Source: DATEDA01 sp963789885 (GTDB lineage Bacteria; Pseudomonadota; Gammaproteobacteria; Burkholderiales; SG8-39). From it: DNA of 64,000 nt. Every line of letters starts with the position of its first letter. Position 1 is the stretch's first letter. The notes beneath the pieces are model-generated. The model was not told the DNA's origin. It saw only the letters and a program-made list of their open reading frames with translations, and searched no databases. Positions 33,484 through 42,695 of this stretch are shown one piece after another. Location of the stretch: NCBI GenBank assembly GCA_963789885.1, contig CAWBNB010000005.1:62001-126000 (forward strand), read 5' to 3'. Made by a program: the position numbers and the translations under genes.

Positions 33484-34652
33484 TGCACACCGCCAACGCC
33501 GCGCATGACCTCGAAGAGCGCCCGCTGCCCCTCGAAGCCGATCCCCGGGCGTTGGGGAAGCGCCATCATGCCGTCCTCGATCCGCGCGTCGTCGGCGAAG
33601 CCGCCGAACGCGCCGAAGACGCCCGGATACGACTCGCAGCCCCCGAGCCCGAACCCGGCCGCGACGTGCAGCGACATCTGGTTGCCGCCGTGCGGCCAGA
33701 ACGCCGTGCGCCGGAACCCGAGCGGCTCGAGCGCGCCGAGCGTGCGCGCGAACTGCGTGATGCCGTACGCCTGCGGCGGGTCGACCTGGATCAGGTCGCG
33801 GCCGGGGCGCCAGCCGCCGAACCGCGCGAGGTTCACGACGTCCTGCGTCGAGTAGAGGTTCTCGCCGGTCGCGAGCGGCGGCGCGTAGCTCGCGGCGAGC
33901 TCGGCCATCAGCGCGTAGTCGTGCGGGTCGGTCGGCTCCTCGAACCAGCGTAGCTTGAACGGCGCGAGCGCCGCGGCGTAGGCGAGCGCGTCGTCCCGGC
34001 CGAACCGCGCGTTCGCGTCGACCGCGAGCCGGTCGGGCGACCCGACCACCGCGAGCGCCGCTTCTACGCGCTTTACATCCTCGGCGAGTGGGACCCCGCC
34101 GACCTTGATCTTCACCATCCGGTAGCCGGCGTCCAGGTGACGGCCGACTTCCGCGCGGAGATCGTCGAGCGTTCCGCCCGGGTGATACCAGCCGCCGCCG
34201 ACGTAGACGAACAGGCGTTCGCGCACCGCGCCCTTCGAATAGCGATTGGCGAGCGAGTGATGAAGCGGCAAGCCCTCGATCTTGGCGACCGCGTCCCAGA
34301 GCGCGACCTCGATCGTGCCGATCGCGATCGACCGCTCGCTGTGGCCGCCGGGCTTCTCGCCGGCGAGCATCGTCGCCAGCGCCTTCGCCGGGTCGAAGTT
34401 CGTCCCGGCATCGTCGAGCAGCGCTTCAGGCGCGGCGGCGAGGAGCCGCGGAATGAACCGCGCACGCATCTGCGCCCCGCAGGCGTGGCGGCCGGTCGAG
34501 TTGAACGCGTAACCGACGACCGGCTTGCCGTCGCGGATCGCGTCGGTGACGACCGCGACCACCGAGGTCGTCATGTCGGCGAAGCTGAACACCGCGTTCC
34601 GCATTGCCGAGCGGACCGGCACGGCCGCTTCGTTGATCGCGACGATGCGCAC
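33480..34652 (-). CDS. Enolase-superfamily dehydratase (D-tartrate dehydratase-like)
   Basis: A 390-residue enolase-superfamily enzyme that abstracts a proton alpha to a carboxylate. The catalytic set is visible: MVKIKVGG with the KxK general base (about 170-177), metal ligands in VDANARF, FEEPTDP and GENLYS, and a C-terminal His in WPHGG. This pattern is close to D-tartrate dehydratase/muconate-lactonising groups. It lies between a Bug receptor and PNPOx genes in one operon. The sugar or hydroxy acid it acts on is unknown. Confidence 0.8.
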   Translation of the reverse strand: MRIVAINEAAVPVRSAMRNAVFSFADMTTSVVAVVTDAIRDGKPVVGYAFNSTGRHACGAQMRARFIPRLLAAAPEALLDDAGTNFDPAKALATMLAGEKPGGHSERSIAIGTIEVALWDAVAKIEGLPLHHSLANRYSKGAVRERLFVYVGGGWYHPGGTLDDLRAEVGRHLDAGYRMVKIKVGGVPLAEDVKRVEAALAVVGSPDRLAVDANARFGRDDALAYAAALAPFKLRWFEEPTDPHDYALMAELAASYAPPLATGENLYSTQDVVNLARFGGWRPGRDLIQVDPPQAYGITQFARTLGALEPLGFRRTAFWPHGGNQMSLHVAAGFGLGGCESYPGVFGAFGGFADDARIEDGMMALPQRPGIGFEGQRALFEVMRGVGGVQ

Positions 34653-34664
34653 CGGGCCACACCT

Positions 34665-35633
34665 TCAGTCGGACTTCGCCCCGGTCTCGCGCACGACCTT
34701 GCCCCACTTCGCAATCTCCGCCTTCACGTACTCCGCGAACTCGCGCTGCGAGCCGCCGACCGGCTCGAACGCGAGCGCCTCGAGCCGCTCGCGGGTGTCG
34801 GGTGCCTGGATCGCACGGTTAGCGCCTTCGTTCAGCCGCTGGACGATCTCGGCGGGGGTTCCTGCGGGGAGGAACATGCCGATCCAGGTGTAATCCTCCA
34901 TCCCCTGGAAGCCGAGCTCGCCGAGGGTCGGCACGTCGGGGAGCGACGCGAGGCGCCGCGAGCTCGACACCGCGAGCCCGCGGAGCTTGCCACCCTTGAT
35001 CTGGGCGAGGGGTCCGGAGATCGCGCCGCATCCGACCGGCGGCTCGCCGCCGACGACCGCCGCGACCATGGGACCGGCGCCTTTGAAGTGCGCCGGGGCT
35101 GCATCGAGCTTGGCCACCACCTTGAACAGCATTTCCGCGGTGAGGTGTGGCGTCGTGCCGGTGCCCGGGGACGCGTAGATGAGCTTCGAGCCCTGCGCGG
35201 ACTTGAGCAGCTCGTCCAGGGTCTTCGCCGGCAAACCTGCATTCACAAAGATCATGTTCGGCTGCGTCGCGATCTGGATGACCGGCGCGAAGTCGCGCTC
35301 CGCGTCGTAGCCGGGGCTCGAGAACAGCGTCATGTTCACCGCGATCGCCGACGTCGTCACAAGGGCGGTGTAGCCATCCGGCGCGGACTTCGCCACCGCC
35401 GCAGCGCCGATGTTCCCGCCGGCGCCGGCGCGGTTGTCGACGATGACCTGCTGCCCGAGGATCTCGGGCAGCTTCTGTCCGACGAGCCGCGCAGCGAGGT
35501 CGGCCGGACCCCCGGGCGCGAACGCGACCACCACGCGGATCGGCTTGCTCGGATAGCCCTGCGCGAATGCGCGCGGCACCGCTGCGAGCGGCGCCGCAAT
35601 CAGCGCCGCGACCAAGACCACGAACCTGATCAT
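34665..35633 (-). CDS. Bug/TctC-family periplasmic solute-binding protein
   Basis: A 322-residue extracytoplasmic receptor with signal peptide (VVLVAALIAAPLAAVPRAFAQ) and the typical YPSKPIRVVVAFAPGGPADLAAR start, then NRAGAGGNIGAA. Bug proteins bind carboxylates and usually work with TctAB transporters; none is nearby. It lies in an operon between the cyclase and enolase genes, so it probably binds the same compound those enzymes use. Confidence 0.9.
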   Translation of the reverse strand: MIRFVVLVAALIAAPLAAVPRAFAQGYPSKPIRVVVAFAPGGPADLAARLVGQKLPEILGQQVIVDNRAGAGGNIGAAAVAKSAPDGYTALVTTSAIAVNMTLFSSPGYDAERDFAPVIQIATQPNMIFVNAGLPAKTLDELLKSAQGSKLIYASPGTGTTPHLTAEMLFKVVAKLDAAPAHFKGAGPMVAAVVGGEPPVGCGAISGPLAQIKGGKLRGLAVSSSRRLASLPDVPTLGELGFQGMEDYTWIGMFLPAGTPAEIVQRLNEGANRAIQAPDTRERLEALAFEPVGGSQREFAEYVKAEIAKWGKVVRETGAKSD

Positions 35634-35648
35634 CGCTCGCCCTCCTCT

Positions 35649-36665
35649 CTACTTGATCGCCAGCGGATTCACCGGCGAGCCGACCGCGCCGGTGATCGGC
35701 AGCGCCGGCGCCACGAACAGGAACTCGTAGCGGCCGTCCGCCTTGCAGTCCTTCGCGAGCTCGGCGAGGTTGAAGATCTCGCCGACCGACAGTCCCATGA
35801 CCGGGATCGCGATCCAGTGCCAGGGCTGGTTGGTGTCCTCGGTCTCGCACGGCCGCACCTCGACGCCCCATGTGTCGGTGACGATCGCGGCGACCCGCCG
35901 CGCGTGCAGCCAGTCGAGCGTCTCGAACGCGAGCCCGGGCGCGTCACCGCCGGAGTAGCCGTCCCAGGTCTTGGACGCGAGCTTCGCTTCGACGTGGCCG
36001 GTGCGCACGATCAGGTAGTCGCCGCGTCCGACCTTCACCTTCTGCTTCTTCTCCGCGGCGTCGAGCATCTCGTTGGTGATGGCGAAGCCGTCGGGCAGCC
36101 AGCGCTTGCCGAAGAGGGCGGCGATGTCGAGGAGCACGCCGCGGCCGACCATGCGGTCCCGCGTCTTTTCGATCCCTGCGTACTGCGCGCCCGAGGTCGT
36201 CACCGTGCGGCAGTCGCGGCCGTTCCACGTGTAGTCCTCGTAGAAGATGTGGCCGAGCCCGTCCCATTGCGTTCCGCACTGCAGGGGCATGATCACGAGA
36301 TCGTCGGCGCTGCGGATCTTGCGGTGGTCGAGCACGCCGGAGTAGGCGTCGGTGCCGGTGCGGAGCATCACGTGCACCGGGTTGAAGCGCCCGAGCGCCG
36401 GATACTTGCTCTTGCCGCCCTGCGGGCCCTTCGAGTCGAAGTTCAGCGCGAGCGAGAACACCTTGCCTTTGCGCACGAGGCGCGCCGCGTTGACGATGTC
36501 CCCGGGCGCGGTGTAGTTGAGCGTCCCGATCTCGTCGTCCTTGCCCCAGCGTCCCCAGTTCTTGAGGCGCTTCGCGGCGGCGTGGACGTCTTTCCGGGTG
36601 AGCTTGCGGTTGCGCGCTTCGCGCGTGTCGCGGGTCTTCAGCCTGGCTGCTGCTTTTGTTGGCAT
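35649..36665 (-). CDS. Cyclase-family metal hydrolase (variant metal site)
   Basis: A 338-residue protein of the cyclase/kynurenine formamidase family, which hydrolyses cyclic amides or lactones with a metal. The usual HxGTHxDxxxH motif reads CGTQWDGLGHIFYED, with a Gln in place of a metal His. An N-terminal extension of about 30 basic residues precedes the fold. It is first in the operon with a Bug receptor and enolase, divergent from the ThDP enzyme 85 bp away. Confidence 0.8.
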   Translation of the reverse strand: MPTKAAARLKTRDTREARNRKLTRKDVHAAAKRLKNWGRWGKDDEIGTLNYTAPGDIVNAARLVRKGKVFSLALNFDSKGPQGGKSKYPALGRFNPVHVMLRTGTDAYSGVLDHRKIRSADDLVIMPLQCGTQWDGLGHIFYEDYTWNGRDCRTVTTSGAQYAGIEKTRDRMVGRGVLLDIAALFGKRWLPDGFAITNEMLDAAEKKQKVKVGRGDYLIVRTGHVEAKLASKTWDGYSGGDAPGLAFETLDWLHARRVAAIVTDTWGVEVRPCETEDTNQPWHWIAIPVMGLSVGEIFNLAELAKDCKADGRYEFLFVAPALPITGAVGSPVNPLAIK

Positions 36666-36750
36666 CGTCTCCTCCGGGGGAGGGCGCAGTCTAGCTTATC
36701 ATCGCCGACCAGCGATCCAGCCGGAGTGCGCACCCGATGACGAAATCCCG

Positions 36751-38427
36751 ATGGCTAAAGTGACAGGAGCCGAAGTCCTCGCGGACATGCTCGCCGGCTA
36801 CGGCGTGAGCCACGTCTTCATGGTGCCTGCCGTGCTGCGGCGCACGTTCGCGGAGATGGAGCGGCGGACGAGCATCCGTCGCATCCACACCCACGGCGAG
36901 AAATCCGCCGCGTACATGGCCGACGGCTACGCGCGCGCCTCGGGGCGGCCGGGCGTGTGCATGGCGCAGGTAGTCGGGGCGCTCAATCTCGCGGCGGGCC
37001 TGCGCGACGCGTATCTCGCGCATTCGCCCGTGATCGCGCTCACCGGCGGGCGCGAGCCGCGCACGAAGTTCCGGCAGGTGTACCAGGAAGTGGACGACAT
37101 CCCGTCGTTCGAGCCGGTGACGAAATGGAACGCCACGGTCGACGCGGTGGACCGCTTTCCCGACATGCTGCGCCAGGCGTTCCGCGTCGCCGTCTCGGGC
37201 GCGCCCGGCCCCGTCCACCTTCAGTTCCGCGGCAACGAAGGCCAGATCGACCAGGAAGAGGCGGAAATGGAACCGCTCGTCGAACCGCAGTTCGCGCGCG
37301 TGCCGCCGTTTCGCCCCGAGCCGGAGGCCGCGCACGTGCTCGCCGCGCTCGCCGCGCTGCAGTCGGCCGAGCGCCCGGTGATCGTCGCCGGCGGCGGCGT
37401 GCGCGCCTCGGGCGCGGGCCTCGAGCTCGTCGCGCTCGCCGAGAAGCTCGGCGTGCCGGTGGCCACCTCGCTCAACGGCAAGGATGTCATCCCCGGCACG
37501 CATCCGCTCGCCGCCGGCGTCGTCGGAAGCTATTCGCGCGAGAGCGCGAATCGCATCGTCGCGGGCGCCGACCTCGTCTGCTTCATCGGCACGACGGCCG
37601 GCGGCATGACGACCCATTTCTGGGCGGTGCCGAAGCCCGGGGTGCGTGCCGTCCAGATCGACGTCGACCCCGAGACGCTCGGCCGGAACTATCCTCTTCA
37701 AGCGGCCGTACTCGGCGACGTGAAGACCGCGCTCGCCCGGATGTTCGAGCACGCCGATCCGTCGACCGCCTCGCGCCGGCACGCCTGGCTCGAGACGACC
37801 CGGGCCATCTGCCGCGAGTGGTATGCGAAATACCGTCCGCTGCTCGAGTCGGACGCGGTGCCGATCCGGCCCGAGCGCATCTGCGCCGAGCTGACGAAGC
37901 ACGTGCCCGACGACGCGATCGTCGTGGTCGATACCGGCCACGCCGGCATGTGGATGGGCGGGATGTACGACGTGCGCTCGCCGCGGCAAAGTTACATCCG
38001 CAGCGCGGGCCATCTCGGCTGGGCGTTCCCCGCCGGGCTCGGCGCGAAGTGCGGCGCGCCCGACCGCCCGGTGGTGACTTTCACCGGCGACGCCGGGCTC
38101 TGGTACCACATCGGCGACATCGAGACCGCGGTGCGGTGGAAGATCAACGCGGTCACGGTCGTCAACAACAACGCGAGCGGCAACCAGTCGAAGCGCGGCT
38201 TCGACCGCGCCTACGGCGGGCAGCAGACCGAGCAGGCGCGCGAGCTGTGGACGTTCAATCGCGTCAACTTCGCCCGCATCGCGGAGGAGATGGGCGCGCT
38301 CGGCATCCGGGTGGAGCGTGCCGCGGAGTTCGCACCCGCGCTCGAGCGGGCGCTCGGCGCGGGGCGGCCGGTCGTGATCGATGTCGCAACCGACATCGAC
38401 GCGATCGCGCCGACGGCGGTCGCTTAG
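36751..38427 (+). CDS. Thiamine pyrophosphate-dependent enzyme (acetolactate synthase-like)
   Basis: A 558-residue ThDP enzyme of the acetolactate synthase/decarboxylase superfamily in the usual order: Pyr domain (about 1-165, HGEKSAAYMADGYARASGRP with the catalytic Glu region), central domain (about 190-330) and PP domain (about 370-540) with FTGDAGLWYHIGD and VNNNASGNQ for the ThDP-Mg site. It heads the plus-strand operon of the island. Relatives include oxalyl-CoA, benzoylformate and phosphonopyruvate decarboxylases; sequence alone does not say which. Confidence 0.85.
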   Translation: MAKVTGAEVLADMLAGYGVSHVFMVPAVLRRTFAEMERRTSIRRIHTHGEKSAAYMADGYARASGRPGVCMAQVVGALNLAAGLRDAYLAHSPVIALTGGREPRTKFRQVYQEVDDIPSFEPVTKWNATVDAVDRFPDMLRQAFRVAVSGAPGPVHLQFRGNEGQIDQEEAEMEPLVEPQFARVPPFRPEPEAAHVLAALAALQSAERPVIVAGGGVRASGAGLELVALAEKLGVPVATSLNGKDVIPGTHPLAAGVVGSYSRESANRIVAGADLVCFIGTTAGGMTTHFWAVPKPGVRAVQIDVDPETLGRNYPLQAAVLGDVKTALARMFEHADPSTASRRHAWLETTRAICREWYAKYRPLLESDAVPIRPERICAELTKHVPDDAIVVVDTGHAGMWMGGMYDVRSPRQSYIRSAGHLGWAFPAGLGAKCGAPDRPVVTFTGDAGLWYHIGDIETAVRWKINAVTVVNNNASGNQSKRGFDRAYGGQQTEQARELWTFNRVNFARIAEEMGALGIRVERAAEFAPALERALGAGRPVVIDVATDIDAIAPTAVA

Positions 38428-38462
38428 CGGCTATTGGGGTAGATTTCGTTGCAGGAGGCTTC

Positions 38463-39305
38463 ATGTCCAAGGCCAAAGTCACCGACCTGCGCAAGGCCTA
38501 TCCCGACCTCACGCCCGACAAGGACTACCCCCCGCTCACGTTCAAGTCGCTCAAGGGCAAGGTGAACGCGGCGGAGTGGGAAACGCGCGTCGACTGCGCC
38601 TGCGCGTACCGCCTGGTGCGCATCTTCAACATGGACGACCTCGTCTACAACCACATCTCGGCGCGCATTCCCGGCACCGAGCACTTCCTGCTGAACCCGA
38701 TGGGGCTGATGTACGACGAGATCTGCGCTTCGTCGCTGATCAAGGTCGATCTCGCGGGCAAGGTGCTGTGGGAACCGGAGTTCCCCGAGGGGCTCGGCTA
38801 CAAGTTCAACCCGGCGGGCTACGTGATCCACAGCGCGATCCACGAAACCAAGCCCGACATCCACTGCGTGATCCACACGCATTCGCTCGCCGGCATGGCG
38901 GTCGGCGCCCTAAAGCAGGGCCTGCTGCCGATGACGCAGACGGCGATGCGCTTCACCAAGGTGGCGTACCACGACTACGAGGGCGTCGCCATCGATCTGG
39001 ACGAACGCGCGCGGCTGATCGCCGACCTAGGTGACTGCGACGTGATGATCCTGCGCAACCACGGCATCCTCGCGCTCGGCGCCACGGTGGCGCAGGCGTT
39101 CAACAACACCTATCGCCTTGAGCGCGCGTGCCGGTCGCAGCTAATGGCGATGGCGTGCAACGACACGATCGTGCTGCCGCCGCAGGACGTGATCGACAAG
39201 ACCAACCACCTCTACCAGCCGAACGTGCGCCGGCCCTACGGCCTCCTCGAGTGGCCGGCCATGCGGCGGCTCGCCGACCGGGTCGATCCGTCGTACAAGA
39301 ACTAG
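38463..39305 (+). CDS. Class II aldolase/adducin-family protein
   Basis: A 280-residue class II aldolase/adducin-fold protein. Metal-binding His residues are in HTHSLAG (about 141-147), followed by RNHGILALG. Relatives include fuculose-phosphate and hydroxyketo-acid aldolases and decarboxylases. GCAGGAGG precedes the ATG at 38463. Second gene of the ThDP-aldolase-PrpD-CoA operon, where a C-C bond cleavage step fits. Confidence 0.85.
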   Translation: MSKAKVTDLRKAYPDLTPDKDYPPLTFKSLKGKVNAAEWETRVDCACAYRLVRIFNMDDLVYNHISARIPGTEHFLLNPMGLMYDEICASSLIKVDLAGKVLWEPEFPEGLGYKFNPAGYVIHSAIHETKPDIHCVIHTHSLAGMAVGALKQGLLPMTQTAMRFTKVAYHDYEGVAIDLDERARLIADLGDCDVMILRNHGILALGATVAQAFNNTYRLERACRSQLMAMACNDTIVLPPQDVIDKTNHLYQPNVRRPYGLLEWPAMRRLADRVDPSYKN

Positions 39306-39310
39306 CTCGA

Positions 39311-40636
39311 ATGCACGTCGTCGAGCGGTTCGCCGCGTTCGCCGAAGCCTCCCGCCGCGACCCGATCGCGCCGGAGGTGCTGCACCACGCAAAGCGCGCG
39401 GTGATCGACTGGTACGCGGCGCTCCTCCCCGGCGCAGTGGTACCGCCCGCGACCATGCTCGAACGCGCGTTCGCCGAGGAGCTCGACCGCGGCGAGGCGC
39501 GCCTCGCCCTCGGCCGGCGCGCGACCGTCCGCGCCGCGGCCCTGATCAACGGCTCGGCCGCGCACACGGTCGAGGTCGACGACATCTTCCGCGACGGCAT
39601 CTACCACCCCGGCGCCCCGACCATCCCGGGCGCCCTCGCCCTCGCCCAGGCCCGGCGCGCGACCGGCGAAGCGTTCCTGCGCGCGGTGATCGTCGGCTAC
39701 GAGATCTCGACCCGAATCGGCGCCGCGATGGGCCGGGCGCACTACAAGTACTGGCACAACACCGGCACGATCGGCTGCTTCGGCGCCGCGGCCGCAGCGG
39801 CCGAGCTGCTCCAGCTCGATCCGGCCCGCTTCGCGCACGCGCTCGCGACCGTCGCCACGTTCTCGGCCGGACTGCAGCAGGCGTTCCGGATGGACTCGAT
39901 GTCGAAGCCGTTGCACGCCGGGCATGCCGCCGAGGCCGGCGTCACGGCCGCGCTCGCTGCGGCCGAGGGTGTCACCGGCTCGCTCGACGTGATGGAGGGC
40001 GAGTCCGGCTACGGCCGCGCGATGGGCGACGGCCCCGACTGGGACAAGGCGCTCGGCACGCTCGGGCACGACTTCCACATCACGCGCATGACGTTCAAGA
40101 ATCACGCCTGCTGCGGTCACACATTCGCGGCCATCGACGGCGCGCTCGCGGTCCAGTCGAAGCTCGGCATCGCGGCGCGCGACATCGAGCGCGTCCGCGT
40201 CGGCACCTACCGCGCCGGGCTCGAGGTGGCGCACTACGAGGATCCGCAGACGCCGGCGGAAGGGCGCTTCTCGCTCAAGTACGTCGTCGCCTCGGCGCTC
40301 GCGCACGGCAGCGTGCGGCTCGCGGCCTTCGAGCCGGCGCGGCTCGCCGACCCGGTCACCCGCGAGCTGATGCGGCGGGTCGACGTCGCGATCGATCCCG
40401 AGCTGGACGCGACCTTTCCCGGCCAGCGCGCCGCGCGCGTGTCCATCGCCGCGCGCGACGGCCGGAGCGCCGAGCATTTCCAGCCCACGCGCAAGGGCGA
40501 TCCCGACGCGCCGCTCTCCGACCGGGAGCTCGAGGAGAAGTATCTGGAGCTCGCGGCGCCGGTGATCGGCGCCGCACGCGCGCGCGAGCTGCTCGCGCGA
40601 CTCTGGCGTCTGGAGCGGGAAGCGCAGGTAGAGTGA
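39311..40636 (+). CDS. MmgE/PrpD-family dehydratase
   Basis: A 441-residue MmgE/PrpD protein, the family of 2-methylcitrate dehydratase and related enzymes. The helical domain (NGSAAHTVEVDDIFRDG) and the SMSKPLHAGHAAEAG segment are present, and the middle HACCGHTFAAIDG is family-typical. The ATG at 39311 is five bases after the aldolase stop. The stop overlaps the next GTG by four bases. Confidence 0.85.
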   Translation: MHVVERFAAFAEASRRDPIAPEVLHHAKRAVIDWYAALLPGAVVPPATMLERAFAEELDRGEARLALGRRATVRAAALINGSAAHTVEVDDIFRDGIYHPGAPTIPGALALAQARRATGEAFLRAVIVGYEISTRIGAAMGRAHYKYWHNTGTIGCFGAAAAAAELLQLDPARFAHALATVATFSAGLQQAFRMDSMSKPLHAGHAAEAGVTAALAAAEGVTGSLDVMEGESGYGRAMGDGPDWDKALGTLGHDFHITRMTFKNHACCGHTFAAIDGALAVQSKLGIAARDIERVRVGTYRAGLEVAHYEDPQTPAEGRFSLKYVVASALAHGSVRLAAFEPARLADPVTRELMRRVDVAIDPELDATFPGQRAARVSIAARDGRSAEHFQPTRKGDPDAPLSDRELEEKYLELAAPVIGAARARELLARLWRLEREAQVE

Positions 40637-42693
40637 GCCTCGCCCAGGCACTCTTCGCGCCCCGTGCGGTGGCGCTCGTCGGCGCTTCCGGCGACGCGAC
40701 GAAGAACACCGCGCGCCCGCTGCGGTTCCTGCGCAAGCACGGCTACGGCGGCCGCATCGTCGCGATCAATGCGATCCGCTCGCAGGTGCTCGGCGAGCGC
40801 GCCTACACGAGCCTGGCCGAGGCGCCGGGCACCATCGACCACGCGTTCGTCATGACGCCCGGCGATACCGTGGAGCTCGCGGTCGAGGCGTGCGGCGCGC
40901 GCGGCATCCCGGTCGTCACCATCTTCACCGACGGCTTCGCGGAAACCGGCCCGGAAGGCGCGGCCCGTCAGGCGCGTCTCGTCGCGCGCGCACGCGCGCT
41001 CGGCGTTCGACTCCTCGGGCCGAACAGCATGGGACTGATCGACATTCCCGGCCGCGTCGCGCTGACCGTGAACGCGGTGCTCGAGATGGACGCGCTGCCC
41101 GTCGGCACGACGAGCGTCGTCTCGCAGAGCGGCACGATGCTCGGCACGGTGCTCTCGCGCGGCGCGGCGCGCGGCCTCGGCTTCGCCAAGCTGATCGCGG
41201 TCGGGAACGAAGCCGACCTCGGCGTCGGCGAGCTGGTCGAGCTGCTCGCGGACGACCGCGACACGCGCGTGATCCTGCTCTTCCTCGAGACGGTGCGCGA
41301 CGCTGCGCGGCTCGCCTCAGCGGCGCGCAAGGCGCACGCCGCGGGAAAGCCGGTGGTCGCTTACAAGCTCGGGCGGTCCGGACTCGGCGAGGCGCTCGCG
41401 CGCTCGCACACCGGCGCGCTCGCCGGCTCCGACCGGGCGATCGACGCCTACTTCCGCGACTGCGGGATCGTCCGCGTGGACATGCTCGAGACCCTGATCG
41501 AGATCGCCCCGCTCGTCGCGGGCCGTTCGCCGCCGGGTCTCGGGCGCCCCCCGCGGGTCGCCGTCGTCACGACGACCGGCGGCGGCGCCGCGAGCGTGGT
41601 CGACCGGCTGGGCACACTCGGGCTCGAGGCGGCCGCGCCCGACGCGCCGCTGCGCGCGCAGCTCTCGGCACTCGGGGTACGGGTCTCGGATTCGCCGATC
41701 GTGGATCTCACGCTAGCCGGTACGAGCCAGACCTACGACGCCATTCTCCAGGCGTTCCTCGATTCGCCCGCCTGTGATGCGGTGCTGGCGGCGGTCGGGT
41801 CGTCGGCGATGTTTCATCCGCAGCTCGCGGTCGAGCCGATCCTGCACGCGCCGCCGCGCGCAAAGCCGCTCGCCGCGTTCCTTACCCCGCACGCGGAGCG
41901 CTCGCTCGCGCTGCTCGCGGCGAAAGGCGTGCCCGCGTTCCGGACACCCGAAGCCTGTGCCGATGCGCTCGCGGCGTTCTTCGCCTGGCGCGCGCCGCGC
42001 GAGCAGCCGACTTTCGCCGCGATCCCGTGGCCGGCGGACCTCCCGCGGCAGGGCAAGCTGGACGAGACGCAGGCGCTCGCGCTCTTCGGCGCACTCGGGG
42101 TGCCGGTGGTCGAATCCGCCGCGGCCCGGGCGCCGGACTACGCGCACGCACTCGCGTATCCGGTCGCCGCAAAGGTCCGTTCGCCCGACATTGCGCACAA
42201 GACTGAGGGCGGCGGCGTCGCGCTCGGCATCACGAGCCGGGCCGAGTACGACGCTCGCGTGAAGGCGCTCCTCGCCGCCGTTGCGGCGGCACACCCGGGT
42301 GCGCGGATCGACGGCGTGCTCGTGCAGCGCATGGAGTCGGGCCTCGCGGAAGCGATCGTCGGGTACCGCCACGACCCGTTGGTCGGACCGCTCGTGCTCG
42401 TCGGCGCGGGCGGCACGCTGGCCGAGATCTACCGGGACTACACGCTGCGCCTCGCGCCGGTGACGGAGGACGACGCGGCAACGATGATCGCGGAAGTGAA
42501 AGGGCTTGCGACCATCCGCGGCTACCGCAACCTGCCGCGCGGCGACGTAGCGGCGCTCGCTCGTGCAGTGGCCGCGCTCTCGCGCCTCGCGCTGGTGGCG
42601 GGCCAGCCGGTGGCGGAGGCCGAGATCAATCCGCTGATCGTCAAGCGCGACGGCGTCGTCGCCGTGGACGGTCTGGTGATGCTGAAGGAGTAG
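40633..42693 (+). CDS. NDP-forming acyl-CoA synthetase (acetate--CoA ligase family)
   Basis: A 686-residue fusion of the ADP/NDP-forming acyl-CoA synthetase type. Order: CoA-binding domain (about 5-125, ALVGASGDATKN), succinyl-CoA ligase-like domains (about 140-440, VSQSGTMLGTVLSRG) and a C-terminal ATP-grasp (about 470-686, GVPVVESAAARA, VLVGAGGTLAEIYRDY). GTG start coupled to the previous stop. It would activate a carboxylic acid to its CoA thioester for the CoA transferase and acyl-CoA dehydrogenase that follow. Confidence 0.88.
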   Translation: MSLAQALFAPRAVALVGASGDATKNTARPLRFLRKHGYGGRIVAINAIRSQVLGERAYTSLAEAPGTIDHAFVMTPGDTVELAVEACGARGIPVVTIFTDGFAETGPEGAARQARLVARARALGVRLLGPNSMGLIDIPGRVALTVNAVLEMDALPVGTTSVVSQSGTMLGTVLSRGAARGLGFAKLIAVGNEADLGVGELVELLADDRDTRVILLFLETVRDAARLASAARKAHAAGKPVVAYKLGRSGLGEALARSHTGALAGSDRAIDAYFRDCGIVRVDMLETLIEIAPLVAGRSPPGLGRPPRVAVVTTTGGGAASVVDRLGTLGLEAAAPDAPLRAQLSALGVRVSDSPIVDLTLAGTSQTYDAILQAFLDSPACDAVLAAVGSSAMFHPQLAVEPILHAPPRAKPLAAFLTPHAERSLALLAAKGVPAFRTPEACADALAAFFAWRAPREQPTFAAIPWPADLPRQGKLDETQALALFGALGVPVVESAAARAPDYAHALAYPVAAKVRSPDIAHKTEGGGVALGITSRAEYDARVKALLAAVAAAHPGARIDGVLVQRMESGLAEAIVGYRHDPLVGPLVLVGAGGTLAEIYRDYTLRLAPVTEDDAATMIAEVKGLATIRGYRNLPRGDVAALARAVAALSRLALVAGQPVAEAEINPLIVKRDGVVAVDGLVMLKE

Positions 42694-42695
42694 AC

